Assembly (NCBI GenBank): GCA_949361645.1
Contig: OX442420.1
Location: 6,782,782 to 6,846,781, forward strand
DNA from: Spongilla lacustris
Lineage: Eukaryota > Porifera > Demospongiae > Spongillida > Spongillidae
Direction: 5' to 3'
DNA length: 64,000 bases
This document shows, piece after piece, positions 1 to 10,445 of the stretch. Within the stretch, counting starts at the first letter, position 1. Each line of letters opens with the position of its first letter. The translations under genes were made by a program, and so were the position numbers. The notes beneath the pieces were generated by a model that was not told the DNA's origin, ran no database searches, and saw only the letters and a list, made by a program, of their open reading frames with translations.

Positions 1-852
1 TGTGAGGGCAAAATCAGATGTTAGAATCACGTTTGGCATAAGAATATGTACATGTATGTTTATGTCAGTCATGGCCTGATTTAACATCTAGCCTGTTTTA
101 TCATCATTTAGCTACATGTAGCTGCCTGTGTCATATAGCCAGTTTGACCTGCACTTCAAAGTGGATCAAACATTGAAATTCCCTGTTTTATTTAATTATG
201 TACATGTACATGTACATGTACAGTATTGGACATCATTAATCTATAATGTTCATTCATGTATCCTGCAGGGCATGGGGTTCATATCTCTACACTTTCCAGC
301 CATCATGTGAGGGAATCATTAATGCAAACTTATAATCATTAATATATTATTGATGTTAAATAAGATGGATTTGAACACTTGCATCACTTTTGTTGTACTA
401 CACTTCCCACCTCAGAATACAATCACAATATTCAATAAAGCTTGGGACCTGAATCCCTTCCCTTCCAAATTAAACCACTCATTCTGAATGTACATGTACA
501 TGTAGTATCATTATCAGTTGATACATGTGCATGTAGGTAATGATACTCTTGTTGGAATGATGGGGCCATGCGCAATGTCATGATTGTACTGACATGCTAT
601 ATGCACAAATGTGTGTTGTCTGGTTGCTACATGCATTTTCCATAAGTTGATGTGTAGGTCTTTTTCAAACACATTTCTGCATATGCAATGTACATGTAGT
701 GATCTGATGTAGGTATACTTTGATAACAATCCAGTATTTGACTTGCATGCATTCATAAAAAAAGGATTGTCTTGCAAACCAATTCATGGAAACCGCCCCG
801 GCCAATTTACTGTCTCCTCACCTACATGTTTTCTATGCAACAAATGATTTAG
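1..852. other. Non-coding stretch, likely intron or intergenic
   Basis: I see no convincing coding exon here. The stretch is AT-rich and contains several TACATG-type palindromic runs (about 199-220 and 490-503). It ends in an AG acceptor just before the coiled-coil exon, so it is probably the intron upstream of that exon. Confidence 0.5.
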
Positions 853-853
853 A

Positions 854-1075
854 ATGGAGACAATAGAAAAGGAGAGGATGGACTACCAAATTGAGCTTAC
901 TGAGGTCAAGAACCAGTTGTCTAAAGTCAAGAATAACCTTCACGCTATGGAGACTATTATGCAAAGACAACTGAAAGATCTAAATGGCCAACTGTATGAG
1001 GCCAAAGAGGAGATAGCAGTGAAGGTGGCCCAGGTCGAGCAGTACCAGAAACAGGTGGAGGCTTACGAACAACAG
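854..1075 (+). CDS. Coiled-coil exon of a UBAN/optineurin-like gene (partial)
   Basis: An open segment of 74 codons is preceded by a TTTAG acceptor at 848-852 and followed by a GTACTA donor after 1075. The peptide is a charged, heptad-rich coiled coil (METIEKERMDYQIEL through VEQYQKQVEAYEQQ). Its closing QVEQYQKQVEAYEQ resembles the end of the UBAN exon of gene 1 (QVKQYKKQ ... QVEKYEQ), so it probably belongs to the same family. The 5' part lies outside the window or in exons I cannot recognise, and no following exon was found. ATG at 854 could be a start, but an internal exon entering in phase is as likely. Its function cannot be stated beyond probable oligomerisation. Confidence 0.5.
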
Positions 1076-1988
1076 GTACTACATGTATACATATACATAT
1101 GTGCATGTGTGCTTGCGTACAGGTTACAATGTGTCCCGTTGGACCAGGCACTAAACACTTAAATCGCTCTAGGTTAAGATTGCGATTGATCGAGCGTCCA
1201 TTATTACATTAATTAAATCACTGAACTGCCAATTCCTACGCGCACGCATTTGTAACGGTGCTTCAATTGCGATCATTATTGTTGATGCGCATGGTTAAAT
1301 TTAGCCTAGTCCTATAAACGCGCAGCTGATTTTTGCATGAATCTTCGATCGTGGGGTTACTTCAGGTCGATGACACGGACGCCCAACAATTTTCCATTAA
1401 GGTCAGTATGCATCACCATAGAGTAAGTGTTAAGAAAAGCCATAATTTGGAAGTTTGCCATAGGCCTATTGGTTTTTCACAACGCTGTACGATACTGAAT
1501 ACTAGTAATCTGTGCGGCTTCTTGTCCGTACCCGACCACATAGGCTCTACATAGAGATGATTCAAAAGCGCTGTAGAGTATCTGTGAACCTGTTGGTAGT
1601 TACAGGGAAAAGGGAAAAGGAAAAGGGCATTTTACCTATGCTCTGAGTTTGCAGCAGTGCTCCTTTCTGTATTCAGTATACAACACACGTAATGATGTAC
1701 CATGCACCCCACCCTTCATCATTTTGCTATTCATACAACCAGTACTACACAGATGTCAACAAGCTCAAGATCGTATACAAGAGGTCCACCATATCTTTCA
1801 GTGTCCAGACGAAACATGCAGAAGAGGGATGCATGCATGGTATAGTCGAAATGTACATGCATGTACACCTATAGATCTACCTTCCAAAAAAGGAAAAGAA
1901 ATTAAAAATCAGATCCACATTCAAGAGGTGGCTCCACTTGTACAATTGCTACACATACATGTACTACAATTATTGCCTGGATTATAGG
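1076..1988. other. Non-coding stretch
   Basis: No supported exon. Short open frames occur but lack splice context or homology that I recognise. From about 1150 to 1560 base composition is less TACATG-rich than the flanks, which suggests old transposon sequence. Confidence 0.4.
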
Positions 1989-2340
1989 AATTGCGCAACC
2001 ACTGGTACACACCAGCAGATGTTCCAATTGATAACCCAACATCTCTTGGACCAGCTGCAGTGCCCAATCTGCTTGATGATCCTCTAGAGCTCCCATGCAG
2101 GGCACCTCTATGTACCACTTGCACAGGGAAATGGTTCGTGGAGATCACATGTGTAGAGGTGAAGTGCCCATGCTGCTGCACACAGTTAAAGCCAGCAGAA
2201 CTTAAGCCGGCACCTCAACTGACTGCTGAAGGACGTAATGGTCCACTGCATAGCCTGCAAACAGGATGTAATAGCTGAAGATTACCACACATGTGAGTGC
2301 AGCACTTCACCAACAAAGGGTGAAGGGCATGTTTTGAGTA
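1989..2340 (+). pseudogene. RING finger plus second zinc-finger fragment, frameshifted
   Basis: Three reading frames together give one zinc-binding module. A frame starting at 2019 gives LDQLQCPICL. A shift near 2078 gives DDPLELPCRAPLCTTC followed by KCPCC. A second shift near 2222 gives LLKDVMVHCIACKQDV and an H-T-C-E-C end. The order CPIC, C-x-x-C, CPCC is a C3HC4-like RING, and the following C-x-x-C...H...C segment looks like a companion finger. The two shifts show it is broken. A related copy lies at 10083-10400. The RING plus C2HC layout recalls the N-terminal zinc region of RAG1 and the N-RAG-TP type of mobile element, but that link is only an impression. It could also be a decayed ubiquitin-ligase gene. 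Confidence 0.5.
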
Positions 2341-2447
2341 GGTTGGCTGACACCAGTCCTGACAAATGTCTCTACTACACCCTACAACCCAGCCCCTTAG
2401 CCTTTCCTCTCCACTCCCTAATTTAATCATAACACTGTGACTTTGTA

Positions 2448-2908
2448 CATTTTACCCCCTCTCTGTGGGTGTACATTGTACCCCCTCTCCCTACATGTGT
2501 GTGTACATTGTACCCCCTCTCCCTACATGTGTGTGTACATTGTACCCCCTCTCCCTACATGTGTGTGTACATTGTACCCCCTCTCCCTACATGTGTGTGT
2601 ACATTGTACCCCCTCTCCCTACATGTGTGTGTACATTGTACCCCCTCTCCCTACATGTGTGTACATTGTACCCCCTCTCCCTACATGTGTGTACATTGTA
2701 CCCCCTCTCCCTACATGTGTGTACATTGTACCCCCTCTCCCTACATGAGTGTACATTGTACCCCCTCTCCCTACATGAGTGTACATTGTACCCCCTCTCC
2801 CTGCATGTGTGTACATTGTAACCCCTCTCCCTACATGTGTGTGTACATTGTACCCCTCTCCCTACATGTGTGTGTACATTGTACCCCTCTCCCTACATGT
2901 GTACATGT
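2448..2908. repeat. Minisatellite, 32-bp then 30-bp units
   Basis: About fifteen tandem copies of a unit built from TACATTGTACCCCC, TCTCCC and TACATGTGTG. The first copies are 32 bp (GTGTGTGT form) and later ones 30 bp (one GT pair fewer); some carry ATGAGTG instead of ATGTGTG. All frames stay open, so long apparent proteins on both strands are artefacts of the repeat. Confidence 0.95.
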
Positions 2909-2940
2909 ATGTGTAAGCCATTACACAGACTCACACAGAG

Positions 2941-2977
2941 ACAGACACACACACACACACACACACACATACACACA

Positions 2978-3028
<51 letters not shown>
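2941..3028. repeat. (CA)n microsatellite
   Basis: A nearly pure CA dinucleotide run with a few CATACA interruptions, directly downstream of the minisatellite. Confidence 0.95.
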
Positions 3029-3029
<1 letters not shown>

Positions 3030-5329
3030 CAAGTGCACATGCACACAGATACCACTTAGAGCTCATTGCCCTGCAAATGCAAGCCAGCATGGATCATGTG
3101 ACATTCAGGTGTTGGAACCATTCTACCTTGTCTCATCAGTTGTCACATGCATCAGTTAATTTCACTCCTTACGTATTCATTTTGCAACAGTGCTTGCTTA
3201 AAATGCAGTTTGTGCAAAGAAGTATCAATTGGTGAGCATCATGTACATGTATACTGTTCTGCATATAGTCTAGTACATGTACACAAATAGGACATACATG
3301 AGCATGCTTAATCACATGCCCCTGACATAAGCTGTTCATGTTCTGTGGTTTGTTGTGGTTGTGTAAACTAGTACAGGATGCCACACATCTTGTAGGTGAG
3401 TGCATATGTATAGCTTCTCTTTACACTTCTCATCATTTGGGAAAGGCCTCCCCCCATTGGGGTTCTGGGGTGGAGCACCTGTGTAAGCATAATGCTGATA
3501 GGAGCCCAAATATCGATATCAACATATAAATAATTACATTGTGCAATTATTGTAGTTAATTAACTTTTTTCATTTCATGGTGCAGGCAACACAGACTGAA
3601 CAGCTTTAATACTCCTGGACACATGTCTACAATTGTCTCTTCACTCTCCATAACTGCAACCATCTTCAACTCTGTTATTTCTGTGCATTTGTACTTGTGG
3701 TTACAATTTTCCTCACGTTGTACTGGATCCTTGCCCTGCGCAAGCTGCATCTCCTTAGATGGATTAGACGCCGGGCAAATAGTGCTTCAGTGTGAATGTA
3801 CATGATCATTGATTTCATGTATTTAGTTTGACTAATTATTAATCAATTATATTAACTCACCTCTGATTCCACTGATTACCTGCTGCTCTAGTCCATGGAG
3901 TGCAATCACCTGATCCAGGTTTTTCTCTTGAAAAAAAACCCCACAGGAAGTAGATTTACAGCCAGCTGAGCAGGAGTTTTTTTTAAATATATATCATTTC
4001 TGCCATACATTGTAATTAACCTTTCCTGAATCTTTTTTTTGTGGAATCCAGATTTTTTATTTGTTCATTGCTGTGGGACTTGGGATCCCTCAACCAACAA
4101 CCTGTATCCAATACACACCAAATTCATTTCATGCTGCTAGTTTATGTAATATTACGTGTAATACATGTACATGAAGTAAGCTTTACATGTAATGGTACCT
4201 TTTTCCTCATGCATTGCCATTGGACTTGGCCCATTAGGAATGTCCATGTCAAATAAATGCTAATTGTATTTCAATGACCAAATTTTGAACTACTGATTTC
4301 AACATAATAAGTACTTATACTTTACCTTCTGGAGTACTGTTGCCACTTGGTGGTGAATTAAAAACTGTGACACAACCAGATGGGCTGCTAAGCCTGCTAG
4401 CACAGGTTGCAGGTGTGAGAGATTGCTAGCTCCTAAGGATAATATCTAAAGTCGCAATAGTTTACAATACAGTCACATGCATGTATGAAGAAAAGCCACA
4501 ACAAATCTAATTAGTTTATTATCATCTTTCTTGTTGACATATTCAGGGTATTGCAGTACTAAGAGTACAAAAGCCACACATGCTTCCAACAAATATTCTA
4601 TGTCATTATACTCTGGTTCTCAGGCAACCACGATGGGGTGTATATAACCTGAAAATATTACTATCAAGACAACGTGCTGTACAGTAGATGACTTGCTCGA
4701 ATTTAAATTCTTCCTCAGCTTAACTGTGCAACAAGGTCAAATTACAAACAGGACAATTTTTTCCCAAATATCCAATACCTGATGTGCATAAATAGTGCTT
4801 CCAGCTATTCGATAGCTGTATTCAAATGGTCCAATTGATTCTATGCGGGTACATTGACAATAGCAGGAATGGGTGATTTGCCAATCGAATTTCAAATCCT
4901 ACGTAGAACTGAGCATAGAACCTACATGTACTAACATACATGTCTGATACATGTGTTTTACAATAATATACATGAATACCAAAACTGCAGGTGGATTCTT
5001 GTTTATTGGCCTGGGCTAGGTCTGGATACATTGATCCAAAAAACACACCCTGTAATAATGCATCTGAGCCAGCTTGCCCCACCCCTCATTGACAGTGACC
5101 TCACCACCATGAATGTTGGAGAGCAAATTAAAGATTGGGACTTTGGGACCTGGAGAATATAATGGATCACGATCTCTAATGACTTTTTAATGTCAAGTGT
5201 CTTCCTCACATGATCTGAATATCCAGTCAAATAAAACAGCTTGTGTACATGTATATGCACTTCCTTTCACACAGACATGCAGGTATTATACTTTAAAAAA
5301 ATGAGTGAACAATATATGAAGAAATATAG
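3029..5329. other. Non-coding stretch
   Basis: No supported exon or recognisable transposon domain. It contains scattered TACATG palindromes, homopolymer T runs and short open frames without family resemblance. Confidence 0.4.
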
Positions 5330-5815
5330 TCCTGGATCACTTGAGGTGGCAGTAGCTTCATTCACAATAGGCTCCTTTATAACTTGGGGCCACACCTGAC
5401 TGCCAAGATCACCAATGCAGTCATGAACTCATTGTGGCGCAGTATAACAAGTCCCCCCTTCTTACAGTCCAGGGCATGTTGGAGAGTGAAATCAGCTCCA
5501 CAACCACCACATTTGGCTGGTAGATTAGATGGATGTCACAAATAGCACAGAGCTAGGCCATCTCTGAACTGTACAGGAGCCATATCAAAGTGGCAGCTTT
5601 GAAGTGGCAGGGTCGTCAACCAGCTGGACGTTTTGCCCTCGACCACCCTCATGCTGCATGGTGAAAGAGTTGCAAGAATGGCATCTAGTTTCTGTTTGGC
5701 AACCTCGTCAAGTGCTTTTCATGACTCATGTCTTGCCTTGCTGATTGCATCCAGGTGACAGGCAGAGCTAAATTCACCACATCCCTTAATAGCTTCTACC
5801 ACAACTTTGGTGCCC
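5330..5815 (-). pseudogene. Non-LTR retrotransposon 3' fragment (CCHC and endonuclease region)
   Basis: Read on the minus strand, successive frames give [54 protein letters not shown] and [13 protein letters not shown]. The same order occurs at 36.5-37.0 kb (VVKGKTSTWLTVLPV, FRDDLAIRY, CDGCGGEFTPQHALDC). The C-x2-C-x7-H-x3-C knuckle followed by an RHN motif is the signature placed just before the restriction-like endonuclease in R2/NeSL/CRE-type non-LTR retrotransposons. Several stops and frameshifts show the copy is dead. Nothing upstream of 5815 was recognised, so it is probably truncated at its 5' end, as such elements often are. Confidence 0.7.
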
Positions 5816-6296
5816 TACACTGTAGGTAGATGTGTGGTAGGACGATGATGCTGTTTCTGTAGGATTATTGATCCCCAAAAGTTATTATTGATTTCCCAAA
5901 AAGTTTCTGCAGAACGTGCAGATGCAAAGTACAATATAATATTAGAAGCAGCAGTAAAGAAAATTACATACACTGCAGGTGTATGGTAAAATCAAACAAC
6001 AGGCTACAACATCACAAGTATTGATCCATTCACAACATGCTAATACATGATGGCTTAGATTCCATACAAGTTGTCTAGACCACTCAAACACCATGCCAGT
6101 TAATGGATGCATGGACATATACAATATCATGAATGCAGGCTTTGGGCAGGCTGATGTGGGAACAGTTACACGGCACACAACTATTTCAATCAGTTGTTAT
6201 GAGTTGTACAGGCAATATGGCAGTAATATGGCTAACAAAGTACAGAGACATTGTGCAAGAGCACTACCAGTTGGGCGTAAGTAGGCCTTGGTATCG

Positions 6297-6299
<3 letters not shown>

Positions 6300-6329
<30 letters not shown>
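6300..6329. repeat. Poly-G tract (about 30 G)
   Basis: An uninterrupted G run. Its length should be treated as uncertain because such tracts are error-prone in sequencing and cloning. Confidence 0.9.
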
Positions 6330-6330
<1 letters not shown>

Positions 6331-6966
6331 AGCGATAGATAATTGTCCGATAATCGGCGATAGATAATTATCGATATTTATCGACAAAAACAAATATCGG
6401 TTTTGGTCACGTGGTTGGGCCGTTCGGGTACTGTAGATGGAGAAAATCGGAAGGTTTCGTTGTTCAAAATCGAAGCTTCATGGCAAGTCAGCAAGTGCAA
6501 TGGTTGAGGGAATCATTGCTGCATCAGGATTCAGGCAGCACTGCATGGTTAGGTCCTGGCCCTACTGGGTCCTGTTTTAATCCCTGGGCAATCGATGATG
6601 GTGAAAATCTGTGCATAGTTGCAAATTCTTGCTCCTTCATTTGACCGATTCAATTGTTAGCTATTGTGCACACAGCAAAAACAGATGGGTGGATTTCACT
6701 CCATGTGTTTGTGTGTGTACGCGCTTACGAGCGTATGAGTATGTACACGACCCATTCTTACCCTGTCTGAATCAGATCCGCTACCCAAAGGAGGTGATTC
6801 AGCCGTGATACGAACTTAATTAATAGACTTTGTTCAGGATACTATTGGATTGTATTGGGTTTGAAATTCGTATCGATACTAATTAATGTATCGATACGAA
6901 GGTGGGCGATTATTTATTATCGATTATCGCCTAGCGGGTCTCGATAAACAATATTTATCCGATAAG

Positions 6967-7013
6967 CCGCGTAAGCCCGACTCGAAGGTCGGGCGTATAC
7001 CCGACTAGAACAG
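6967..7013. repeat. Short hairpin, CGACCTTCG family
   Basis: GCCCGACTCGAAGGTCGGGC followed by GTATACCCGACTAGAA. The same CGACCTTC/GAAGGTCGGGC hairpin lies in the loop of the foldback element near 26430-26473, flanked there by CTAGTTGGGC. It is probably a small shared transposon-derived palindrome. Confidence 0.5.
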
Positions 7014-7559
7014 TGTGTTTTGTCCCAGACTGAAGTCTTAGAGGCCAGAAAAGCTAAGCCAAAAACGATAACGCAAAGAAAAGTGTGTGATTTTTGTTTT
7101 CCACGTATACTAGGATGTGCGTTTCGCACATGTACATTATGAAAGGACCACTTCGCTACGTAAAAAAATTTGCCATATTCCAAGCATTGGCACGACGCGC
7201 AGAAAATAAGCCCCGTTACACCCTAAACATAACCAAATACAGCCATCTCTTGAGTACACATTTCTAAAAGAATTTTTTCAGTTGGCTTGGCGGATTTCTC
7301 AAAAAAGCCTATTGACACGAACAACTCAAAATAAAGCGCATGTAGTCTCGGCCCTCTCTTCTCGCGTATGTATACAAAGATATTGTTTTAGTCCTCGAAG
7401 GACGCCTGACAGAAATATGAACTCACAGCGAGCGTATTGGTTGCCAGTCTCCATATAGGGAATGGGGACGAGACCTAATGTCCAACTTTTCAACGGCCGT
7501 GGGTGAAAACGGCTAAATGACATCACCTTCCTTCCTGTGTGGCTATAAATGACATCGCC

Positions 7560-8060
7560 AAGTTTCGTTGTATCTATATCCTAACGGTGCGGCGTGTCTG
7601 GACTGGAAAATACCGGTAAGAACATGTAGATCACACATGCGTTTATATACATGTAGGGCCTATGACACCTATCACACGGCCTTCCATGTCAGTGTATGCT
7701 GTAATAGGCCTATCTATGGGCTAACTGATATAAAAATTAAAATGTAAAAATGAACTTCGACCACAAGGTCCACAACTGTATAGGCGTTTGTGTACACGTG
7801 TGCGCTGCTTCTTCAAATCCGGCAAGTGCTCTTTTGGCCTCGCCCCTTTCCTGGCCTGGCTGACGCTTCAGCACCCTCCATTTTTTTTTAAAATCCGGCG
7901 CGGCCCGTGTGTGCGGGACAGTTTCAGCCAAATTCAGGTAGGGAAGTATCACGGGACGACTACTTTCAGTCCGTGCAATGGGAACCTGTCTTCCTATTTA
8001 TTGCCAATAATTAATATAACTCCCTGAAACGCACACACCACAATTCTGCCATCTTTTGTA
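7560..8060. repeat. Dispersed non-coding repeat, partial copy A
   Basis: This segment aligns by eye, in the same orientation, with about 45610-46090: shared blocks are GCGTTTATA, CACACGGCC, TTTTGG(C/T)CTCGCCCCTTT, ACTACTTTCAGTCC(G/A)TGCAATG and CTGTCTTCCTA. No coding capacity was recognised. It is probably the left part of a transposon whose right part resembles 15870-16300. Confidence 0.6.
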
Positions 8061-8703
8061 ACAGCATATTAAATCGTGAGTGCGATAGTAACTATAGGAT
8101 TTGACCCCGATTAAGTCATTATAAAAACGGGACCCGCTTCTAACAGGACTCCTATCAATCGGATGGCTTAGCTAGTTGTCGATATCGAAGTATAGGTGAA
8201 AAAAAAAAAAAAGCCGTTTTTTGTTTGTTTAATGTCGTGTGGTTCAAGGGATTCTGCTTTTCCACGTCCCCAGACGGAACAGCTTTTCCGGTATTTGTAA
8301 AGAACTCGAATAGGAACCGTTTCGAATGGTGCCAATACGTTTAGAATTTCAAGCGGTAGTTTCATAGCTGATTGGATACACGTGGATCTTATTGGACCTT
8401 GATCTGATAGCAGATTGAAATAAATATGTTGATAAAGTTACATGTACTGGGGGAAAAACACGACACGGGTGCCGTTTCAAAGAACGTCAATGGTATCGAA
8501 AGGTTCATAATTTCCGTACAAGTGAATACATTCATGGATCGCTTGTTACAGTAACTCTGGCTAGAAATAGTGTGTTTCAAACCATACTACTGTAGAATTT
8601 AAATTAGCTAACAAGGGCTACTCGCTACGTTATACTAAATTGCCGAAAGATGTAATTACGTCGTGTTCTTCCAGTAAGTTCCAAATACGCAGTGGCGGCG
8701 GAT

Positions 8704-8740
<37 letters not shown>

Positions 8741-9064
8741 GGGGGGAAAGCACCAGGGGCACGTCAGCAGGGCCGGTGAGAGCCGTAGTGAGGCCCGGGG
8801 TAACATATCATTTGAGGGCCCCATAGGCCCTGAAAATACGAGCGGGGGGGTGGGTCCCCCTTGAAATTGGCCCGCCGGGCCCCCTGTTATACCTTGGGGC
8901 CCCTATATTATACCTTGGGGCCCGGGGTAAAGAACCCCGCTTAACCCCCCCCCCCCCCCCCCCATTGAATTATTCCACTATATTGACATGACGTGGCACG
9001 TTACTCGTTCTTCAACTGATAATCTGAGTGTTCTCTTGTGTTTTGAAGCTAGCGTACGCTGATA
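8061..9064. other. Non-coding stretch with G and C homopolymer tracts
   Basis: No supported exon. It contains a 32-base G-rich tract at about 8708-8746, GGGGCCC-rich low-complexity sequence at 8860-8935, and a C run at 8947-8963. Glycine- or proline-rich translations over these tracts are not genes. Confidence 0.5.
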
Positions 9065-9249
9065 AGGCCGGCATACACGGGGCGACTTCCTGCCGACTTG
9101 TCGCAAGCAACTCAAATGAATATGGACAAACGTTCCGCAAACCATCAGCTAGTAAACTAAACAATTACTGAACTTTTACCCATATTCATTCGAGTTGCAT
9201 GCGACAAGTCGGCAGGATGTGCCCCCCCCCCCCCCGTGTATGCCGGCCT
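9065..9249. mobile_element. Small palindromic MITE (GGCCGGCATACACG ends)
   Basis: Terminal inverted repeats run AGGCCGGCATACACGG...GACTT and return as GTCGGCAGGATGTGC(C)n GTGTATGCCGGCCT. The arms (about 60 bp) pair almost completely apart from a C-run expansion in the right arm. I could not define a target duplication. There is no coding capacity, so it is a non-autonomous element. Confidence 0.7.
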
Positions 9250-9425
9250 CACGGTTGTTCGGAGTTGGAAACTAGGTTGCGTATTAAGAACATACGGTAC
9301 GGGCTCTTTTAATGAGCTCATTATCGCAGTCGTTTTATCGTACCTTTTCTATTTCTTACTGTATTAACACTCTTATTAAAAACCAAATATAGTTTCCACA
9401 TCTTCTAACATTCCTCTTCTAAAAT

Positions 9426-9839
9426 ATGTCTGCATGTGTTGATCTCATGTCGTCTAATGTGTCAGTAAACAAGGAAGTCATGAAATTATATGCGCATGTA
9501 TTGGAATATGACCTTCAGTTGTGGATGTTGTACGGGCAGCTCCCGCAAGAACTCAGGGTAAGTTAGGCGTTTTCGTAAAGAAAAAATGGGGGCACAAGGC
9601 TATGTATACCAAAAGACGAGAACGATAATTTTTCTCTTGCTGTGATATTTGCATTTTCATGAATAAATGACACGCTTGCGACTTAATATGTAGGGCAAAT
9701 GGATTACCGCATCAAGCAACTTGGTAGAATGTGTAGGAAACGAGTGGTTGACCATCGTGGGAAGAGAAGGTATACTGTATATCAGTGTAAGGAGGTGGCA
9801 GAACAGCTTCTTATAGCTCAGTATCAGTCAACATAAACG
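9426..9839 (+). CDS. Possible small two-exon gene of unknown function
   Basis: An ATG-initiated frame at 9426-9557 (44 codons: MSACVDLMSSNVSV ... QLPQELR) ends exactly at a strong GTAAGT donor. An acceptor (ATATGTAG) at 9693 opens a second exon. In phase it reads GKWITASSNLVECVGNEWL and stops near 9810. An alternative frame is lysine/arginine-rich and stops at about 9839. Codon and splice structure look genuine, but I recognise no family. It sits among transposon fragments, so it may be a transposon accessory protein rather than a host gene. Confidence 0.3.
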
Positions 9840-10082
9840 ATGATGTACCACAACTCTCAAAGATGAAGGCTGTTCCAAAAAAGTCACCTCTGGCTAGCTC
9901 ACTGAGCTCAGGAGTGTAAGGTACAAGTAACATTATTAAGATGTACAATTGAATAAAATGGCATATACTATTCAGTCACCTCGTCAAAGGCAGACGAAAA
10001 CATAATCACACCCATGCATCAATCGCAGGAGTACTTATCAGACACATACATGTACATCAACTGTTCGCTGTCCTGATTGTCC

Positions 10083-10445
10083 TAGGCCCCCCCACTGGCA
10101 TCCTCTGTGTTTGGAACTCCTATCACAGTCAGTAGTCCATGCAATACACTTGTTTGTGCTAAGTGCATCATCATGTGGCTGACAACGTCAGCCAGTACAT
10201 GGTGTCAATGCTGCCGCTTAGAAAAGTCCATGTCTCCCTCAGAAGTGAAATGTGCTCCAGAATTAATACTGCTGCTTCTGAGTGATGTGATGGCTCACTG
10301 CGTAGCCAGTACATTTGAAGTTGATCTCCCTATCAGAAGTGAAATGCATATGGCAGTTGATGTAGCAGTCCTCCTAGCTGATGAATGCCTCTTGCAAGTC
10401 CCTACCTGTGGAACAGTTAGGTTTGTCAACTATTCTTTTTTTTAG
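10083..10445 (+). pseudogene. RING-finger fragment, second copy
   Basis: The frame from 10107 contains CNTLVCAKCIIMWL, then CQCC, then APELILLLLSDVMAHC. This parallels CRAPLCTTC, CPCC and LLKDVMVHC of the fragment at 1989-2340. The first CxxC pair of the RING is not intact in this frame (upstream HWHPLC in another frame), and the companion finger has lost residues. It is probably a decayed copy of the same mobile or host RING family. Confidence 0.45.

Larger units (their letters stand above)
5816..7559. other. Non-coding, transposon-like stretch with a poly-G tract
   Basis: No supported exon. The composition changes near 6300: a 30-base G tract is followed by ATCGATA-rich sequence (6350-6960) with inverted TATCGAT motifs, then a GGTCGGGC-type hairpin at 6967-7013. 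This suggests old transposon debris rather than host intron. Confidence 0.4.

Noticed and set aside
2437..2908. CRISPR-like regular repeats
   Set aside because: The repeats are contiguous without unique spacers and the window is eukaryotic.
2437..3059. Long open frames of YMCVHCTPSP / CVYIVPPLPT type
   Set aside because: They are translations of the minisatellite, open in all frames on both strands, with no splice or family support.
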